Source: Curvularia sp. ZM96 (Eukaryota; Ascomycota; Dothideomycetes; Pleosporales; Pleosporaceae). Taken from it: a stretch of DNA of 64,000 nucleotides. The stretch spans positions 930,001-994,000 of the forward strand of contig JAJGBQ010000008.1 of NCBI GenBank assembly GCA_022457065.1, read 5' to 3'. Numbering within the stretch: the stretch's first letter is position 1; the number at the start of each line of letters is the position of its first letter. A program made the translations under genes and the position numbers. This document shows, one piece after another, positions 22,147-34,555 of the stretch. The notes beneath the pieces are model-generated. The model saw only the letters and a program-made list of their open reading frames with translations. It ran no database searches and was not told the DNA's origin.

Positions 22147-22910
22147 ACTGATTGCAATGTCTTGGGCGCACATTTCGCTTCATATATAGTGGAGATAGTA
22201 GAGAAAGCCAGAACAAGTCTTTAGCACCTGGGGCACACATACAGCAAAAGGGCACTTTCTAGCGCTACTACAGGATGGAAATCTCTCGAGCAATGCACGC
22301 CAAGATAAAGGGGCACAACATCTGCTTGGCATGCTCTATGATTGGCATATCTAAGCGTGCCCCTTCCTAGCTCGGCAGAGTTAGCGTGGCTTGCCGGGCA
22401 CTCTCAGCTCAGTTATTTGTGGTTACCCTCCATTCAACTAGCTCAGTGACCGAGATTATGTCAGCATTGCTGATTGGTGCATTAGATACAGAGGTACCAG
22501 GCCGTGTGGCGATCACGCATGAATCAGTTCACCGACCAGCCCTTACCGCTGCTGAGCAGGCTTGAACGATTCTATCGAATACCTAGACGTATACAGAAGC
22601 GATAGATGCGTTGCGACGGATGGAACTGATAGTGGTAGTCGTATAACTCGTGAGGCGCATTATTGAGATGGAGCAGGTGTCTTCGCACATCTGGAGGGAA
22701 GGTATCTACACGATTGTGATTTTTATATTGGTGGACACGCATCGACTCAGAATTAACCCTAGTTTATACCTGGGTAGGCCAACATGGATTTCACGATGGT
22801 TGCAGGCTATGATGTTGCTGTAAAGTCAAAGTACCTGTGATTTTGTCCGTTACGGCGGTTGTTCCGTTACGAAGGGATGTACGTTATATCGGGACAATAT
22901 AACACTTATT
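22147..22910. other. Intergenic with repeat fragment
   Basis: 22488-22575 resembles the left end of the 0.42-kb repeat (gtggcgatcacgcatgaat). No gene is seen in the rest. Confidence 0.4.
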
Positions 22911-23335
22911 CTTAGCTGCTCGCTGGGGACGTACCGACAGGGGTGGCGATCACGCATGAATACAGTATGAGCCCCACGCCGCACCACGGGCTGGGATTGG
23001 CTACTCAGCATGGCCGAAGGTTTTCTCAGTGTATACAATTTTATTCTTTAGTATGAGTGGTGCAATAGAGCTTGATTGAGACTATCTATAGCGGTGTCAT
23101 TGCTTGTCCCTAGAAAAAGTGTCTTTTGCGCATCAGTGCGGATGCAACAACTAAGCGTAATTTTTGTAAGGAAAGGTGTCTACAACTAGAGAAGAAGGTA
23201 GAACACGTGAGTATCTAAGAAGATAGTAAAAAAAAATGCGTAAGCAGAAATATTAGTATCCGAGTGTAATATACACCTCTTTTCTTGCGACACGGGGGGA
23301 TTTGCGGGACCCAGGGAGGGACATTAATTAGTGAT
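22911..23335 (+). repeat. 0.42-kb dispersed repeat, copy A
   Basis: This block is collinear with 45293..45716 over its full length. Shared stretches include gctgctcgctgggga, cacgcatgaata, ctatctatagcggtgt, gtgtcttttgcgcatcag and the right end ggggggattt followed by gggacattaattagt. The two copies differ by many substitutions and small gaps. It has no coding capacity and may be a non-autonomous transposon. Confidence 0.8.
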
Positions 23336-24382
23336 TCGTCTCGTGAGAATACAGTCGTTAGCGATTGCGGCTTCACTCTTCCACACGGCTGCGCAGCGGT
23401 TTCGAACAGCCCCATCTTCCATACATAGCTTAGCGCGAGCAGTCAGCTGAACATAATTGGTCAATCTTCAGTCTCATGATGACGAAACTTTCAGAATGCT
23501 GCCTGCAAGGGTGAAGCCGCAATCGCTAATTACTGTACGACTCTTGGCTCCATGTCCTATCTTGTGCTGTATTCAACTCAGCCAATTAGTGTTTAACGGG
23601 TCTATAGCCCTCACACCTGAACAGCTGGTTGGTGCGACAACCCACGCCACAGGCGAGGCTGACCGCGAGATGGCTTGATGACTAACGTAAGCATTTTGAG
23701 AGTCTGTCAAGTCAGCGAGATGCTGTCTTGATAAGAACCGCGCTGAAGTAGCGCATTCGTCTGGCAGTAAGTAGCTTACGGAAAACACTCTAAGTCGAGA
23801 GTTCCTGGCGATTCAGGGTTGGCTACTGAAGCGAACCGCGTTACTTTCTTGGTATGGATACGCGCGCTTATATTCACTATCTCATGGTCTTGATTAGTTA
23901 CCTCAATACTATGCATAGCAGATTATCTGCAGCCAAGTTCTATTTGCAAAGTAATGCCGAAATTTGCGTGCTAGTATTCTTTGGTGCTTCGGAAGCGAGC
24001 GCGTCCTGCTAGTGTGAACTTGTAATTAGCTCACTTTGCCTTATGCTTCGTGTGGTTTGGCCTTAGCCTTGATAATCACTAGTGAGCGGTATACCATATA
24101 TCACTCGGGTGTGATTGACCGACGATGTACCGATGAAGAGAGAAAGGAACATAGAAAAACCATGTCATCATAAACTGGTCGAACTACCTATGCTGATTCA
24201 AAGCTCTTGCAAGCAGTTTGCTCGGCTTCAGTGGTCAATCATCGAGAATTGTTATCCCCGGGTGGGGCTCAAGCAGCTTTATAACTATCGCTTTCTTGGT
24301 CACTTGAATAGAATCTACACACACCTATTTCGCCAACCAATATTGCCTTGATCAAGGTCTAGTAGTCTCAACCGCGTTCAAC
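23336..24382. other. Intergenic stretch
   Basis: About 1 kb without a supported gene. An open frame at 24115..24351 has no recognised product. The last part holds the promoter of the dehydrogenase gene. Confidence 0.4.
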
Positions 24383-25227
24383 ATGTCTGTTGTTCCTAGC
24401 TGTAGCCTGGAAGGCAAAGTTGCCGTCGTTACAGGCTCAAGTAAGTCGTCTCAATATCATGCTTTCGGCCGGCTAGACTGATCAATACTCTAGGCCGGGG
24501 CATAGGCGCAGCTATAGCTCTTGAGCTCGCCCAGCGTGGTGCCAAGGTTGCTGTCAATTTTGTCAACAACGCTAGTCTTGCTAAAGAGGTCGTTAGCAAA
24601 ATCAAGGGCTTAAAAAACGGGTCTGATGCCGAGGCCTTTCAGGCAAATGTTGAAAACATTGAGGAGATTGAGAAGTTGATGGACAACGTTATCGCACACT
24701 TCGGCAAGCTCGACATCTGCTGCTCCAATGCTGGCATCCACTCTTCTGGCCATTTTGTGGATGTGGAAGCAGGCGATTTCGACCGCATCTTCACGACCAA
24801 CACCCGTGCTCAGTTCTTCGTTGCCAAAGAGGCGTACAAAAGAATGACCGTTGGTGGCCGAATTATATTCATGAGTTCCATTACTGCCCAAGCAAAAGGC
24901 ATCCCTAGACACACGGTATACTCTGCTTCTAAGGGAGCTATTGAGTCCATGACGCGTTGTATGGCCGTAGATGCCGGGGAGAAGAAGGTTACGGTCAACT
25001 GTGTCGCTCCTGGTGGCGTGAAGTCCGATATGTTCTACGCCGGCCGGGATCAAGTCGTACCTGATCAGGATAAAGGTCATATCGATGCGTACATCTCAAA
25101 ACTTTCTCCGCATAATCGCGTGGGAGAGCCTTCTGATGTCTCCCGTGTTGTTGCATTTCTTGCCTCGCAGGATGGGGAGTGGGTGAACGGGAAGGTCATT
25201 GGGATTGATGGTGGAGCCAATATGTAA
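24383..25227 (+). CDS. Short-chain dehydrogenase/reductase (SDR)
   Basis: Two exons (24383..24440, 24494..25227) with a 53-nt intron (gtaagt to ctag) give 263 residues. The N terminus holds the Rossmann cofactor motif TGSSRGIGAAIA, which is split by the intron, then ICCSNAGIHSSG (NAG motif), the catalytic Ser in IIFMSSITAQ, YSASKGA with Tyr and Lys, and the C-terminal VNGKVIGIDGGANM. The best match from memory is the classical NADPH-dependent fungal group that includes tri- and tetrahydroxynaphthalene reductases and versicolorin reductases. The substrate cannot be fixed. No polyketide synthase is nearby, so a cluster role is not supported. Confidence 0.9.
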
Positions 25228-26030
25228 ATTAGAATATGTCTTAGAGGGTCTCAATGCTTGGCCGCTACGTGACGCATAGGAGATCTATCAGTGGTAAAAT
25301 AGCGCCCAGATAGAATAGTGGAGAATACATGGCACACTATACATGCGCATGCTTTATTTGGTAATTCACCTGACACCACGTTATTACATATAATCACTAA
25401 ACTTCCCGTATTGAGCTTGAGTGCTTAACTTCTATATCACTGTGGTGGTTCGTACACTAGGCTATCATGACCAAATCAGACCTGGCTTAATGTCCGATAA
25501 CGATCCAGGATCACTACTACTAGTAACGCTGCTCTTCGCATATAGGTTGTGCAAAACTTAGTATGAAGCTAACGCTGAATCTTTTTGTCTTCTGATTCTC
25601 TTTCTCTTTCTCTTTGCGTACATGAAAGTTTGCCTTTAAACACATCGAGTGCTGACGCGCACGGAGAATGATACAGCAACACAAAACATGGACGTACACC
25701 TGCGGTATACAAGTCAACATACAGCACTGTGACAGCTATTCAATCGCTGCACCACGAGATAGCGAGTCGTGTCAACTACTAATTGTTAAATACAGATCAT
25801 CATGTAGCCCAGTGCTAACTTGCTGGCTTGACCAGCGATATATGATTGACATCCATCACGATAACCAGGACCATCATCATCTTGAGAAAATGGCTATTTA
25901 CTCTACAGAACAATGATATGTGGGAACGAAACAGGTCAAGCGCTACAGAAGCTTATCATCGATGACAGCCTAAGAACAAACACACATACACACACGTATC
26001 TGTACATACTTATAAACACAAACAGACATC
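25228..26030. other. Intergenic stretch
   Basis: No gene is seen. A CA-rich simple tract (acacatacacacacg) lies near 25980. Confidence 0.4.
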
Positions 26031-26133
26031 TAATGTCCATCCCTGAGACCTGGGGCGCACCCCGAGACGAGACGGTTTTGCACTTCGGACTTTCGGAACA
26101 TCGAACGCGCAACTTAATAAAACTGTGGTGAAT
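26031..26133 (-). repeat. Dispersed repeat, about 100 bp, copy 2
   Basis: This is the inverted counterpart of 16006..16110. It begins taatgtccatccctgagacc on the plus strand and includes cgagacgagacgg and cttcggactt. Confidence 0.7.
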
Positions 26134-26689
26134 GTACATAGATCTATACTATTGCTGCTTCAGTAGGACAGACTCCGAGCAAGATCTCTGCAAAATTGAA
26201 CATGTCGCTGATCTTTTCCGCAAGGCGGTTCGTCCACTCTTTACTATTCGACCCCTGTCCAAACGCGACTTTACCTCTTCATTGCATATTCGGATATCTA
26301 CAAAAGAAGCACAGGTATTAGAAATAGTTTTCTCAAAGTTTAGCACTGCTAAATGGTCAAGATTGTGGATGCCGGCAGTTTCGCCGTGCGGAGAAGGAAA
26401 CGAACAGAAGCCTCCCTAGGTAGCGAGATGCATGTAACCGTGTTGAAATGATGACATAACGCCGTAATATATTCGTGCGCTATTCTCAATTGCTCAGTAT
26501 ATCTAAAAATAGGTGTGGTGCTTGTGGGTCTTGAAACGAGAACGAGTGTGGTGTTTTGGATAAGTCAAGACAGGTGTTAGCACAAGGTGTCCCTCCTGGC
26601 ATGCGTAGATCGTACCATGCCCTGGCTGGCCACGGCCGAATTGCTCGCAGTACCCTTCATCATCGCGCCCATAGCTGACCTTCGATGCA

Positions 26690-26995
26690 AGACAAGGCAC
26701 AGGGCCGGCAGTACCTAGCACCGTGAGAAGAGACTGCTCTCATAAAGGTCGTCTTGCGGATCTCAGATCTCGGATGGTCCGTACGGACCAAACACATTCC
26801 CTCACTCGCCTTCGTCGCTACCCACGGTCGGCCCGCGACGAACAGACCCTCCAAGCCCCCAGGTAAGAACTGGACAAAGGCCTTCGAGAAACGCCATCCA
26901 GAGGTAACAGGGAGTCGCATCACAGCACTAGACTAGACATGAGAACAACGTCACTAGCAATATGACACATTGGTTTGAGGCAATAGGGAAGTCAT
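26690..26995 (+). mobile_element. Fot/pogo transposase relic (HTH part)
   Basis: Frames give YLAP, a stop, then EETALIKVVLRISDLG, VRTKHIPSLAFVATHGR, PSKPPGKNWTKAFEKRHPEV and, in another frame, HENNVTSNMTHWFEAIGKSY. This is the same region as the relic at 20970, but the two are clearly diverged. Stops near 26713 and 26935 and a frame change inactivate it. Confidence 0.75.
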
Positions 26996-27402
26996 ATCAT
27001 AGGCTGTCAGCAACCGAATCTATAGCTCCTTTTTTTGAAAGAGCATCTGCCAACCCTTGATCTATGTGTTCGACTTGTCTTCCCCTGCAGCACCTTTGCA
27101 TACATCAACTATTTACAAACAAGCTATACTGTCACTTTTGAAGCTCTCCTCATCTAGGCCCTATCGCTTTCGCTAGGCTTGTTTAGGGAAAGACCTGGTT
27201 TGGTTCACCTTTTTTTGCTGTGTTATAACCAGAGATGCTGTGGACCGCTTCGTGCCAGTAGCTATCTGCGGAAAGATTCTCTTGGGCCTGAAATCCTCGC
27301 GCTCTCCAGAATATTTCCTTGGATGTTGACATTAGTTACAAAATCATTGCCTATTTGTTTGGTAGTATGTAACGTACGTTCATCTGGTGTGTAGTTTCTC
27401 TG
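26996..27402. other. Spacer
   Basis: No supported gene; short frames only. Confidence 0.35.
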
Positions 27403-27798
27403 TCACGAGCCCCAAGACGCTATCATAGGTTCTATTCGATTTCGACTCGCTTCTTTCCGCTTCTGCTCGCGTTCTTCCTCCAACCTTTTCACGTATTCTT
27501 TTATTTCTGCCTTCTTTCCGGTGAAAACCTTTTCACTAATGTCTCTCAAGCATCTCTCATGGCAGACGAATCGGCGTTTTTTTTCACGATAACGGCGACA
27601 ACCGTCGTCACAACAAATATTCCAACCGTCCTTTTCCAAAGTTGCGGCGCTCTTCAACAAAGGAAGAATCATTTAGTTCTTTTTTTTGTTATTGGAGCAA
27701 ATGAGGTCACCTTCCTTCAACACATCCTCACACAGTCCGCACATGTAAGAACAGCAACATTCTTCTTTGACTGGGATTTTGTACGGTCGTTTACCCAT
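27403..27798 (-). pseudogene. Cys-rich ORF interrupted by one in-frame stop
   Basis: From the ATG at 27798 the frame has 132 codons with a single TAA at 27675..27673. The upstream part reads MGKRPYKIPVKEECCCSYMC then GLCEDVLKEGDLICS; the downstream part has NICCDDGCRRYREKKRRF and CHERCLRDIS, followed by a charged helical tail (KEYVKRLEEEREQKRKE). The Cys pairs suggest a zinc-binding module. A 72-nt GT-AG intron (gtgttg to ttgaag) would remove the stop in phase 0, at the cost of the DLICS segment, so the ORF may be an intact gene. No family is recognised. Confidence 0.4.
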
Positions 27799-29399
27799 AA
27801 ACTCCTACTTCAAGATATGTCAATACAAGAGTTTGAAAGGCGGATTTTAAAACAGAGCTTTGAAAAGTGATAGGAGTCGAAGAGCTAGTCTTGCAGCAAG
27901 ACGGACTCGTCGTGCGTACACCAAGAGCTTTTATATCCCCATCAGGCAACTTCACAAAGCCGAATAAAGCTACTCAGACGAGCCTGTTCAGCTATGGCAT
28001 TTGTTGCTTAGAGGCAAAATTTGGGAAAAAAGGGCGGTGGCGGGCGTGAGTCGCCACGTCGACTGGCCTTGGTTTAGCTGCATACCTGGGATGGCTGCGG
28101 CACAGGCAGTAAATCCAGTATTTTCACCAGCGCTGCACGTACTAGGAACATCTCGCCTAGGTTTATCCTGACCATTGGCATTCATCAAATGACGTGTATA
28201 TGCGCCACGTATTATCACATCGAACAACATATTGCAGGGGTTTGAAGCAGTCCCAAAATTCTGTGTCCTCCATTTGTGTGAAGCAAATACTAGCCACTTC
28301 GTAGGACTACATAGCTACTCTAAGTCGATTGCTCTTCGAACCAGTTGCAGAACCTCATCACCTTCTGCGCTTTATCTATGCCATGTTGCAGGGTTCCTTC
28401 CGTATCACCTACCTACGTCTTTGCATAAAAGAGCTCCGAGATGATCGCAAAGGAGCGCTTAGTAGCAGTGAGGCTGTTCTGCTGGAAGAAAATGCGAGTT
28501 ATTATTTTTAGAAAGCCGGTAAAACAGGCTTGTTACAATCCTTCCATGCGCTACTGCATATGCCAACTGGCAGTATGATCTTCAAGCGTCTACGCCACCT
28601 CCTGTGAAGGTACATGAAGCCCTGTGAACGGCGAGGTAGACTATACTGATGGGTAGAAAACATAGACGATTGGCGCTACGCCTGTTAGCCAAAGCACCGA
28701 CAACCCAGTCAGGCCACATTCCAAGTTTCACTTTTGTCGCAATCACAGTACTTAATCTGCACATTCAATGACTTGCCGCGTGGCGTTCCGTCCTCGGCTC
28801 ACCGGTTTCTCGCATCTCGGCCGGTGTGCTGCCCTCAATCAAAGATCAAAACTCAACGTGGTAAGGATATGCACCAGTCAGCAGACGGCGTGCCATTTGC
28901 GGCATTTTGGACAATCTAACCTGTTCCGCATGGCGACAGCGTTTACACAAGCACGATTCAATGTAATTTTACGCACGCTCGCCTGTTGGAGGCGGGCATG
29001 GCTCTGAAAATTCTCATTCTATGCCATCTGATGCGAGTAGATCTGCTCTACACCACGCCGATCCTGGTCATCGCAAATGTTATTTGCCGTTCGACCTTGA
29101 TGGTGTTAACAAACTGCCCAAAGCGGTAGTAACAACACAACTCATTGATTTCTGAGGCTGATTTGGGACGCGCTTCGGCCAGACGACATGACTAGGTATC
29201 CGTGGATCGTGCAGACCCCAGGCTCTGATGTTGCCCGCTGGCCAAAGCGTATCGGTATCGCCAGCCTACTATCACCTGCATGCACGGCTGGTTTTGCCGC
29301 CACACCTCTCTGTTGTCATGTAGCCTGAGCTATGTGGCCCCCTTGCCCACAGCCTGCTCCTATACTGGGCGTTGGGCGGCGTTGCTGAACGGGTTAATT
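27799..29399. other. Long intergenic stretch
   Basis: About 1.6 kb with many short overlapping frames on both strands, none with a recognisable domain or consistent exon structure. Confidence 0.4.
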
Positions 29400-29605
29400 T
29401 ACGCAAACACGGCGCGGCGTGGCACGACAGTCTGTGATACGATGCACAGCCAAGCCACTGGCAATGCGTCAAGGCTTCCAGGGCTGCGCTCAGACCAGTT
29501 TACGACGCTCAGTTTCGACCCGCCGAGCCGAGCGACGGTCAGGCCAGCTTACGACGCTCTGAATCGCCGTCCTGCGGCCAGACCAATTTACGACGCCTCG
29601 CTCTA
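29400..29605 (-). repeat. Repeat with triplicated GTCGTAAATTGG unit, copy 1
   Basis: On the minus strand three units of the type gcgtcgtaaattggtctgag (centres near 29587, 29548 and 29499) are spaced about 39-49 bp and are followed by gtatcacagactgtc. The same arrangement appears on the plus strand at 41055..41240. Confidence 0.7.
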
Positions 29606-30664
29606 ATGCGCCTACCTAGTCGTTTCAGTGCCATCGCGTCGGGCCTGTGCCTTGTTTGTCTTGTTTGCCTTATTTTCCTCGACATGGCTAGTTTCAGCCT
29701 AATCCTGATGTAGGCACACAAGGATGCTCAGATCCTCTGATGTCTAGGCAAGCAGGGATATGGAGAGAGATTAGGTGAGGAAACTTGATGCATACTCCGT
29801 ATGCAAAGGCCAGGAATACATTCCCAAGGATGGGTAGATGTGACAGCTGTATGTGCTTGCATCTTTGAAGTGCCATTCGTGCCTCGCTGATCCGCCATCT
29901 GCTGAACGTGCCTCTTCATTTGAACCTAGCCAGCCAGCTGTCTAGGGATTCCGGTGAACCGGACTAGGGACGACACAAGATGGGGTGTGCAGGGGTGTAA
30001 CTGTGCTTTCAAAAGACTCTTGACCTATGAGCAAGTAAGCAAGCAAGCAAGCAAGCAAAGCAACGTACAGCCGGCCTACCAAGTTCTCCCAGGGTATAAG
30101 ACACACTGCCCAAGCTTGTCTGGTCAGCATCTACTCCCTCAATTCCTTTTACTATTTCTCTCGGCCTTGAATAATTCAGGTTATCTGCAGCATTAGTGTC
30201 TGAAAAGCATCAAGCAGCGACAGTAAGGAGCCTCATGTATGCCCAGCACATTTTCCTTCTGACACAATTTGTAGACCATGTGTCACACGATAACTTATCA
30301 TGCGAGGGACTGTGGGCACGTGAAAGACAGAGAAACTGTAAAATGTTCGGACGAAGGTCGCTGTATCCCGACATATGAGACGAGGGATGTTCCTGGAAAT
30401 TGTGGGGATACACGTTGCATCACGCCACCATCGTCAAACTGACCCTGCTTGTAAGGGGACAAAGTTCTTCTACTGGTACAGGCATTCAAGTAGCGTATAG
30501 AAAACGGACATCTTCACATAGCCGATTTCAACTTAGCCTTGTATGAATCAATACCACAACGGATTTTCCATTTATCTTTGTCTCGCGGCATACATATACA
30601 AACATAGCAGACATTTTCATAGCTGTTGAAGTTTTTCAGAGACATACCCAGTAATCCTAGCTCA
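29606..30664. other. Intergenic stretch
   Basis: It contains the tetranucleotide microsatellite at 30031..30060. No gene is supported. Confidence 0.4.
30031..30060 (+). repeat. (AGCA)n microsatellite
   Basis: About seven tandem copies of a gcaa-type tetramer with one variant unit (gcaagtaagcaagcaagcaa and on). Confidence 0.9.
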
Positions 30665-31318
30665 TTACCCTCCCTTCGAAAAACTCTTTTGTGTCTTCAG
30701 AGCCCGCCTTTGCACGTCCAAGTTAATCCTGTCCCGGTCTTGTGTTCCGTTTTTTTTCTGACAGCACCGCGGCACTGCTAAGACCTTGATTCCTCGGTAA
30801 TCCTCCGGATCAATTGATATACGGAGATACTTCCGGGCAAATTCAATTCCATTCGCAAAGTCTCCGCTAGCTTCTTCCATCTCAATGATATTTATGGCTA
30901 AAACCTCGGGATCAGTCTCGGTATCAGGTACCTTATAGTCGAAGGTTACGCCGTAGTAATCGATCTTCCTATTCTAGGTATTAGCATGCGTAGTACTCTA
31001 CTTAGATAGCACTTACATTATGGTCGGGTCTGGCATCCACGCGTTGTACTCGTCACGTATGACCAGTTTCTCTCCTTTTTCAGGATCAGTTGGCCGGCCG
31101 TAAAGCGCTTGAAAGGTAAGCTCCGCGAGTTTAGGTGCTGCTGGCTGAGGAAATGACTCTCCCCAGTTCTCGTAGTGAAATACTGTAGGTGGTAGGAGCC
31201 GTAGAATCGACACTAATGGACCCTGGATGTGTATCCTGAGTGGCCGCTCGAGGGGAGGGAAATGATTAGGATGTGCTGGCGTGTCGACACACGGGGGAAT
31301 GTAGAGCTGTTGCACCAT
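30665..31318 (-). CDS. Conserved-looking orphan protein, two exons
   Basis: Exons 31318..31017 and 30968..30665 are joined by a 48-nt intron (gtaagt, branch gctaat, aatag) and give 201 residues from the ATG of MVQQLYIPPC. The splice is well supported because the downstream frame stays open and reads smoothly (KIDYYGVTFDYKVPDTETD). The protein is soluble and proline-rich at the N terminus (FPPLERPLRIHIQGPLVSIL), with an acidic middle and a basic C terminus (LDVQRRALKTQKSFSKGG). No family is recognised. Confidence 0.6.
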
Positions 31319-32120
31319 GGAGGTTGAGAACTCTGGTAATCTATCGTGACAATGCCTTGGGAACGATGTATGTTGGTGTCTGGGTTGGCCTAGTAATCAC
31401 CTGGGTATTGGGTGTGCTTCTATCAAAAGGGTGTGGCAAGCTCCCAACGATGATGAGTAAGCATTGCCAAGCTCTGAGCGTCCCATCATCTCGGCGAAAC
31501 GCAATCAGGGGCTGTCAAGATAAATCATGGCTTTGGGCGATCAATGCGATGATGTTGCTATGTGGCCCACGCTCATTCGCTGCTATGCTCCTGGCAGGAC
31601 GCTAATCCACCGCTGCACCTTTTCTGAACAACTGACGCGCCCTGAAAACATGAAGCGCGAATACCCCTCCGCCGCCGACGTCAACGCGGATAGACTGGGA
31701 AAACGTCACAAGACCATTCTGAACACTGATGCGCAGTTGCTTCTACAGCTGCTTCCAGTGGCGCAAAATTACTGATGGCCGTTCACACACTAGTTAGTTG
31801 CTTAAGACACAATAAGATTAGAAACATGAACTTAATATTAATTGCGTCAGCCGCTATGATCCAATTAATTCATTTAGTCCTTACCATACAGTGGCATCCC
31901 GAGGATCTTTTTTCACGTTCCTTGATTCCGAATTTTGCAAGTAAGCCATGAGCGCAGCATGCAAAATCTACCACGAGCCAGCAACCCTGCCCAAACAATG
32001 AGGCAAAATACGAAAATGCAGGTGATTTTGTCGCGCGCAGAGAGCGGTATGCAAAATATTAGACAAAAAATAGCAGACGAAGCAACCAGTATCGCTATAG
32101 TATCCTTCAAATGTCCTTCC
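31319..32120. other. Intergenic stretch
   Basis: Upstream region of the orphan and downstream region of the secreted protein. Short frames only. Confidence 0.4.
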
Positions 32121-32774
32121 CTACCTTTCGCCGTTCATGGCCTGTGTTGTACCCAGCCACAACGTGTCTCGATTCGCTGTCACGGTTGTGTTCACACATC
32201 CGGTCAAAAAGTCGTGCCATCCGTCTATTCCTCTCTTATCCAGCCCAGTTTGAACAGAGGCGTTGCACTGCGTCTTGAGAAACCAAGCCGCGCTCCCAAA
32301 ACTCTTCTCGTCGTTGCAGTTGGCCAGTCGTAGTACCGCGTCCAGGCCTGCGTCTCCTCCAGCAGCTTCGGCCTTGGCGACAGCGTCAGAGCCAGCGACG
32401 CTCTCTGCATAGGACCTGACAAATGAGGGCATTGCCATCATTCGTGTGCCCTGACCTGGCCTGCCTGGGTAGTGGTTTCTATTGTACTTGAAGTTGTCTG
32501 ATTCGAAAAGCATGTAGGCCACTAGTCCCGCCCTTTGACCGGGAGAAGTAATTCCATATCTCTCAAAAGCCTTGTTGATAGCTCTTGCTGCTCGTGTTGC
32601 ATCTGCACACTCTTCGGGAAATGCCGCACCTTCGCAAGTGCGGGTCTCTGGCGCTATGTCATGGAGGACCCGATCAGTCAAGGCTATGGATTGGCTGTTG
32701 TCTACGGTCTGAGGCATTGAGACAGCGCCAAGTGCGAAGAGACCAAGAATAAAGGTGAATACATGATGCCTCAT
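32121..32774 (-). CDS. Secreted fungal protein, possibly lysozyme-like
   Basis: A single exon of 217 residues from the ATG at 32774. The first 20 residues (MRHHVFTFILGLFALGAVSM) are a signal peptide. The frame is open further upstream to 32969, but those residues are basic and would mask the signal. The mature protein has motifs I associate with a conserved fungal secreted family: GLVAYMLFESDNFKYNRNHY, PGRPGQGTRMM, and paired cysteines (TCEGAAFPEEC, NCNDEKS with KTQCNAS, and a C-terminal TGCVNTT). The helical pattern with a conserved Glu could belong to a lysozyme-like fold, but this is only a suggestion. Confidence 0.65.
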   Translation of the reverse strand: MRHHVFTFILGLFALGAVSMPQTVDNSQSIALTDRVLHDIAPETRTCEGAAFPEECADATRAARAINKAFERYGITSPGQRAGLVAYMLFESDNFKYNRNHYPGRPGQGTRMMAMPSFVRSYAESVAGSDAVAKAEAAGGDAGLDAVLRLANCNDEKSFGSAAWFLKTQCNASVQTGLDKRGIDGWHDFLTGCVNTTVTANRDTLWLGTTQAMNGER

Positions 32775-34555
32775 GGTGAAAGAAGTACTTGAACGAATGT
32801 GGAGAGAGCACCCGCGTCGCTCAACTGGGGGTACCTTTGGTAAAACGGGTGCGTTTCGGTAAAGAATGGGTGCGGAACGAGTCGCTCTGTACCGCAAGTA
32901 TACACGTCGTAGGTTCCTGCAGACCATCATGGTGGCTATATAGGTCTGACCAATTGTCAGCGTAAGCACATAAGCGCTGTAAGCCTTGTAACTGTAAGGT
33001 CATTGCATAGTCTAGCAAACGCTAAGCATCGCGTGAGTGCTGTGATCGGTCGTTTTGCATTCAATGCTGCATGAGTTTCGAGGTCTCCAAAATACAGCTG
33101 TGCATCACCTAGAAAAGATGCGCTCTTACGCAGCTGCGACTTCTGCCCTATGCACATGGCTCATTTGTCGGGATGTTTCATGCACTAATTAATCAAAGAG
33201 TCTGGAAATGCCGCTTACTCAAGCTAGTGCCATTCAAGCAAGGTCATCACCTATTGGAAGAGGCTGAGCGTTAGAGATCGGGAAACTGGAAGGTACGCTC
33301 GCTCGCGAAATCGGCCTGCAGCATGTTTGCAAGGACCCAAATTCGCTTAGTACGGGCTAGTCCCCATCTGACATAGCCTCAGCAGGGATACCGCCAATGG
33401 GCTCGAGCGACTGTCAGTTCACCCGTACCAAGTCTCATCCTTGATGAAGTCTTATAGGTTGCACAATGTAGATTAAATCAGCTAGGATAGCGCTGTCTTC
33501 AAGATAATTGACTACTATACACTGCATAGTAATTTAGTCAATAAGCTCCTATCTATTCAGGTTACCGCTAGCGTCCCTGCCAAAGCTACGTCAGATCAGG
33601 AATAGTAAGCGAAGCTGGATCCCTACAAGCGTAACATTCTGCAGGCCGGAACGCGATTTCGCGGGCGAGCGTAGGACTACGGTAGTGGCTCCACCTTTAC
33701 AATGCTGCTTAGCGCCAGGTGTCAGCAGCATTTATCAATGATCCCAAAGTCCTGCTCACGTTGACGCACTACGCACGCTTAGCCTTGTCTGACTTATGGA
33801 CTAGCTTACACTCTCATGCACCTGCAGCGCTTCGCGCACATCGCTTAGTTGTCATCCCACGGACTCGCCTGACAGCGCTTGCCTAGAGCAGGCAGCAGCT
33901 GCACTCGTCTTTGGCGTGTCGTAGGTGTTTTCATACACTAGAAACACTATCGTACTGGTGGTGAATATTCTACTGAAACTTCCTAAGCGCTTAGTGCCGC
34001 CTAAACATCTATATGTCTCTATCAAAGAGTGCCGCTTGAAATTCGCGTCCTATATTCTACATAAATCTAAACGAGAAATCCTTTCTATACCACGTGAAGG
34101 GCTGTGATTAAAACTACGTGTATGATATCTAAAAATGGGCGGACGTCGTAAAATAGTGAGCGTTTTATGGGTCGCCGACACGGGAAAGACACCTACGATA
34201 AGTAGGTAATGCAAAGCCTGTAGAGCCTACCACCTTTATCGTCCATCGCATCAAGGTTACAAGTTTACATTTAGTTACTGCTAAGCAGCTTCGAATCAAG
34301 AGTTGGGACCACATGATGGTGGCGAACATGCTGAGCATCACTACGTCGGAAACTAGAGTTTGGGGCCTAGTATACATGACTAGATTATAGCAAGATGAAA
34401 TGAGCTACAGAGTTCCCACAAGCGCTAGATATACTTCAATATAGCGATGCGAAGTTAGCATATAGCTCTTTGTAGTGCGCATTAAAAGCTCAAGAGTAGC
34501 GCTATATCTTACTAGCTGTACTCATTTTTACCGCTACATCCAGAAACGCGGCGCC
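32775..34555. other. Long intergenic stretch
   Basis: About 1.8 kb without a supported gene. Some short frames (33925..34107, 34165..34377) have no recognisable product. Confidence 0.4.
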
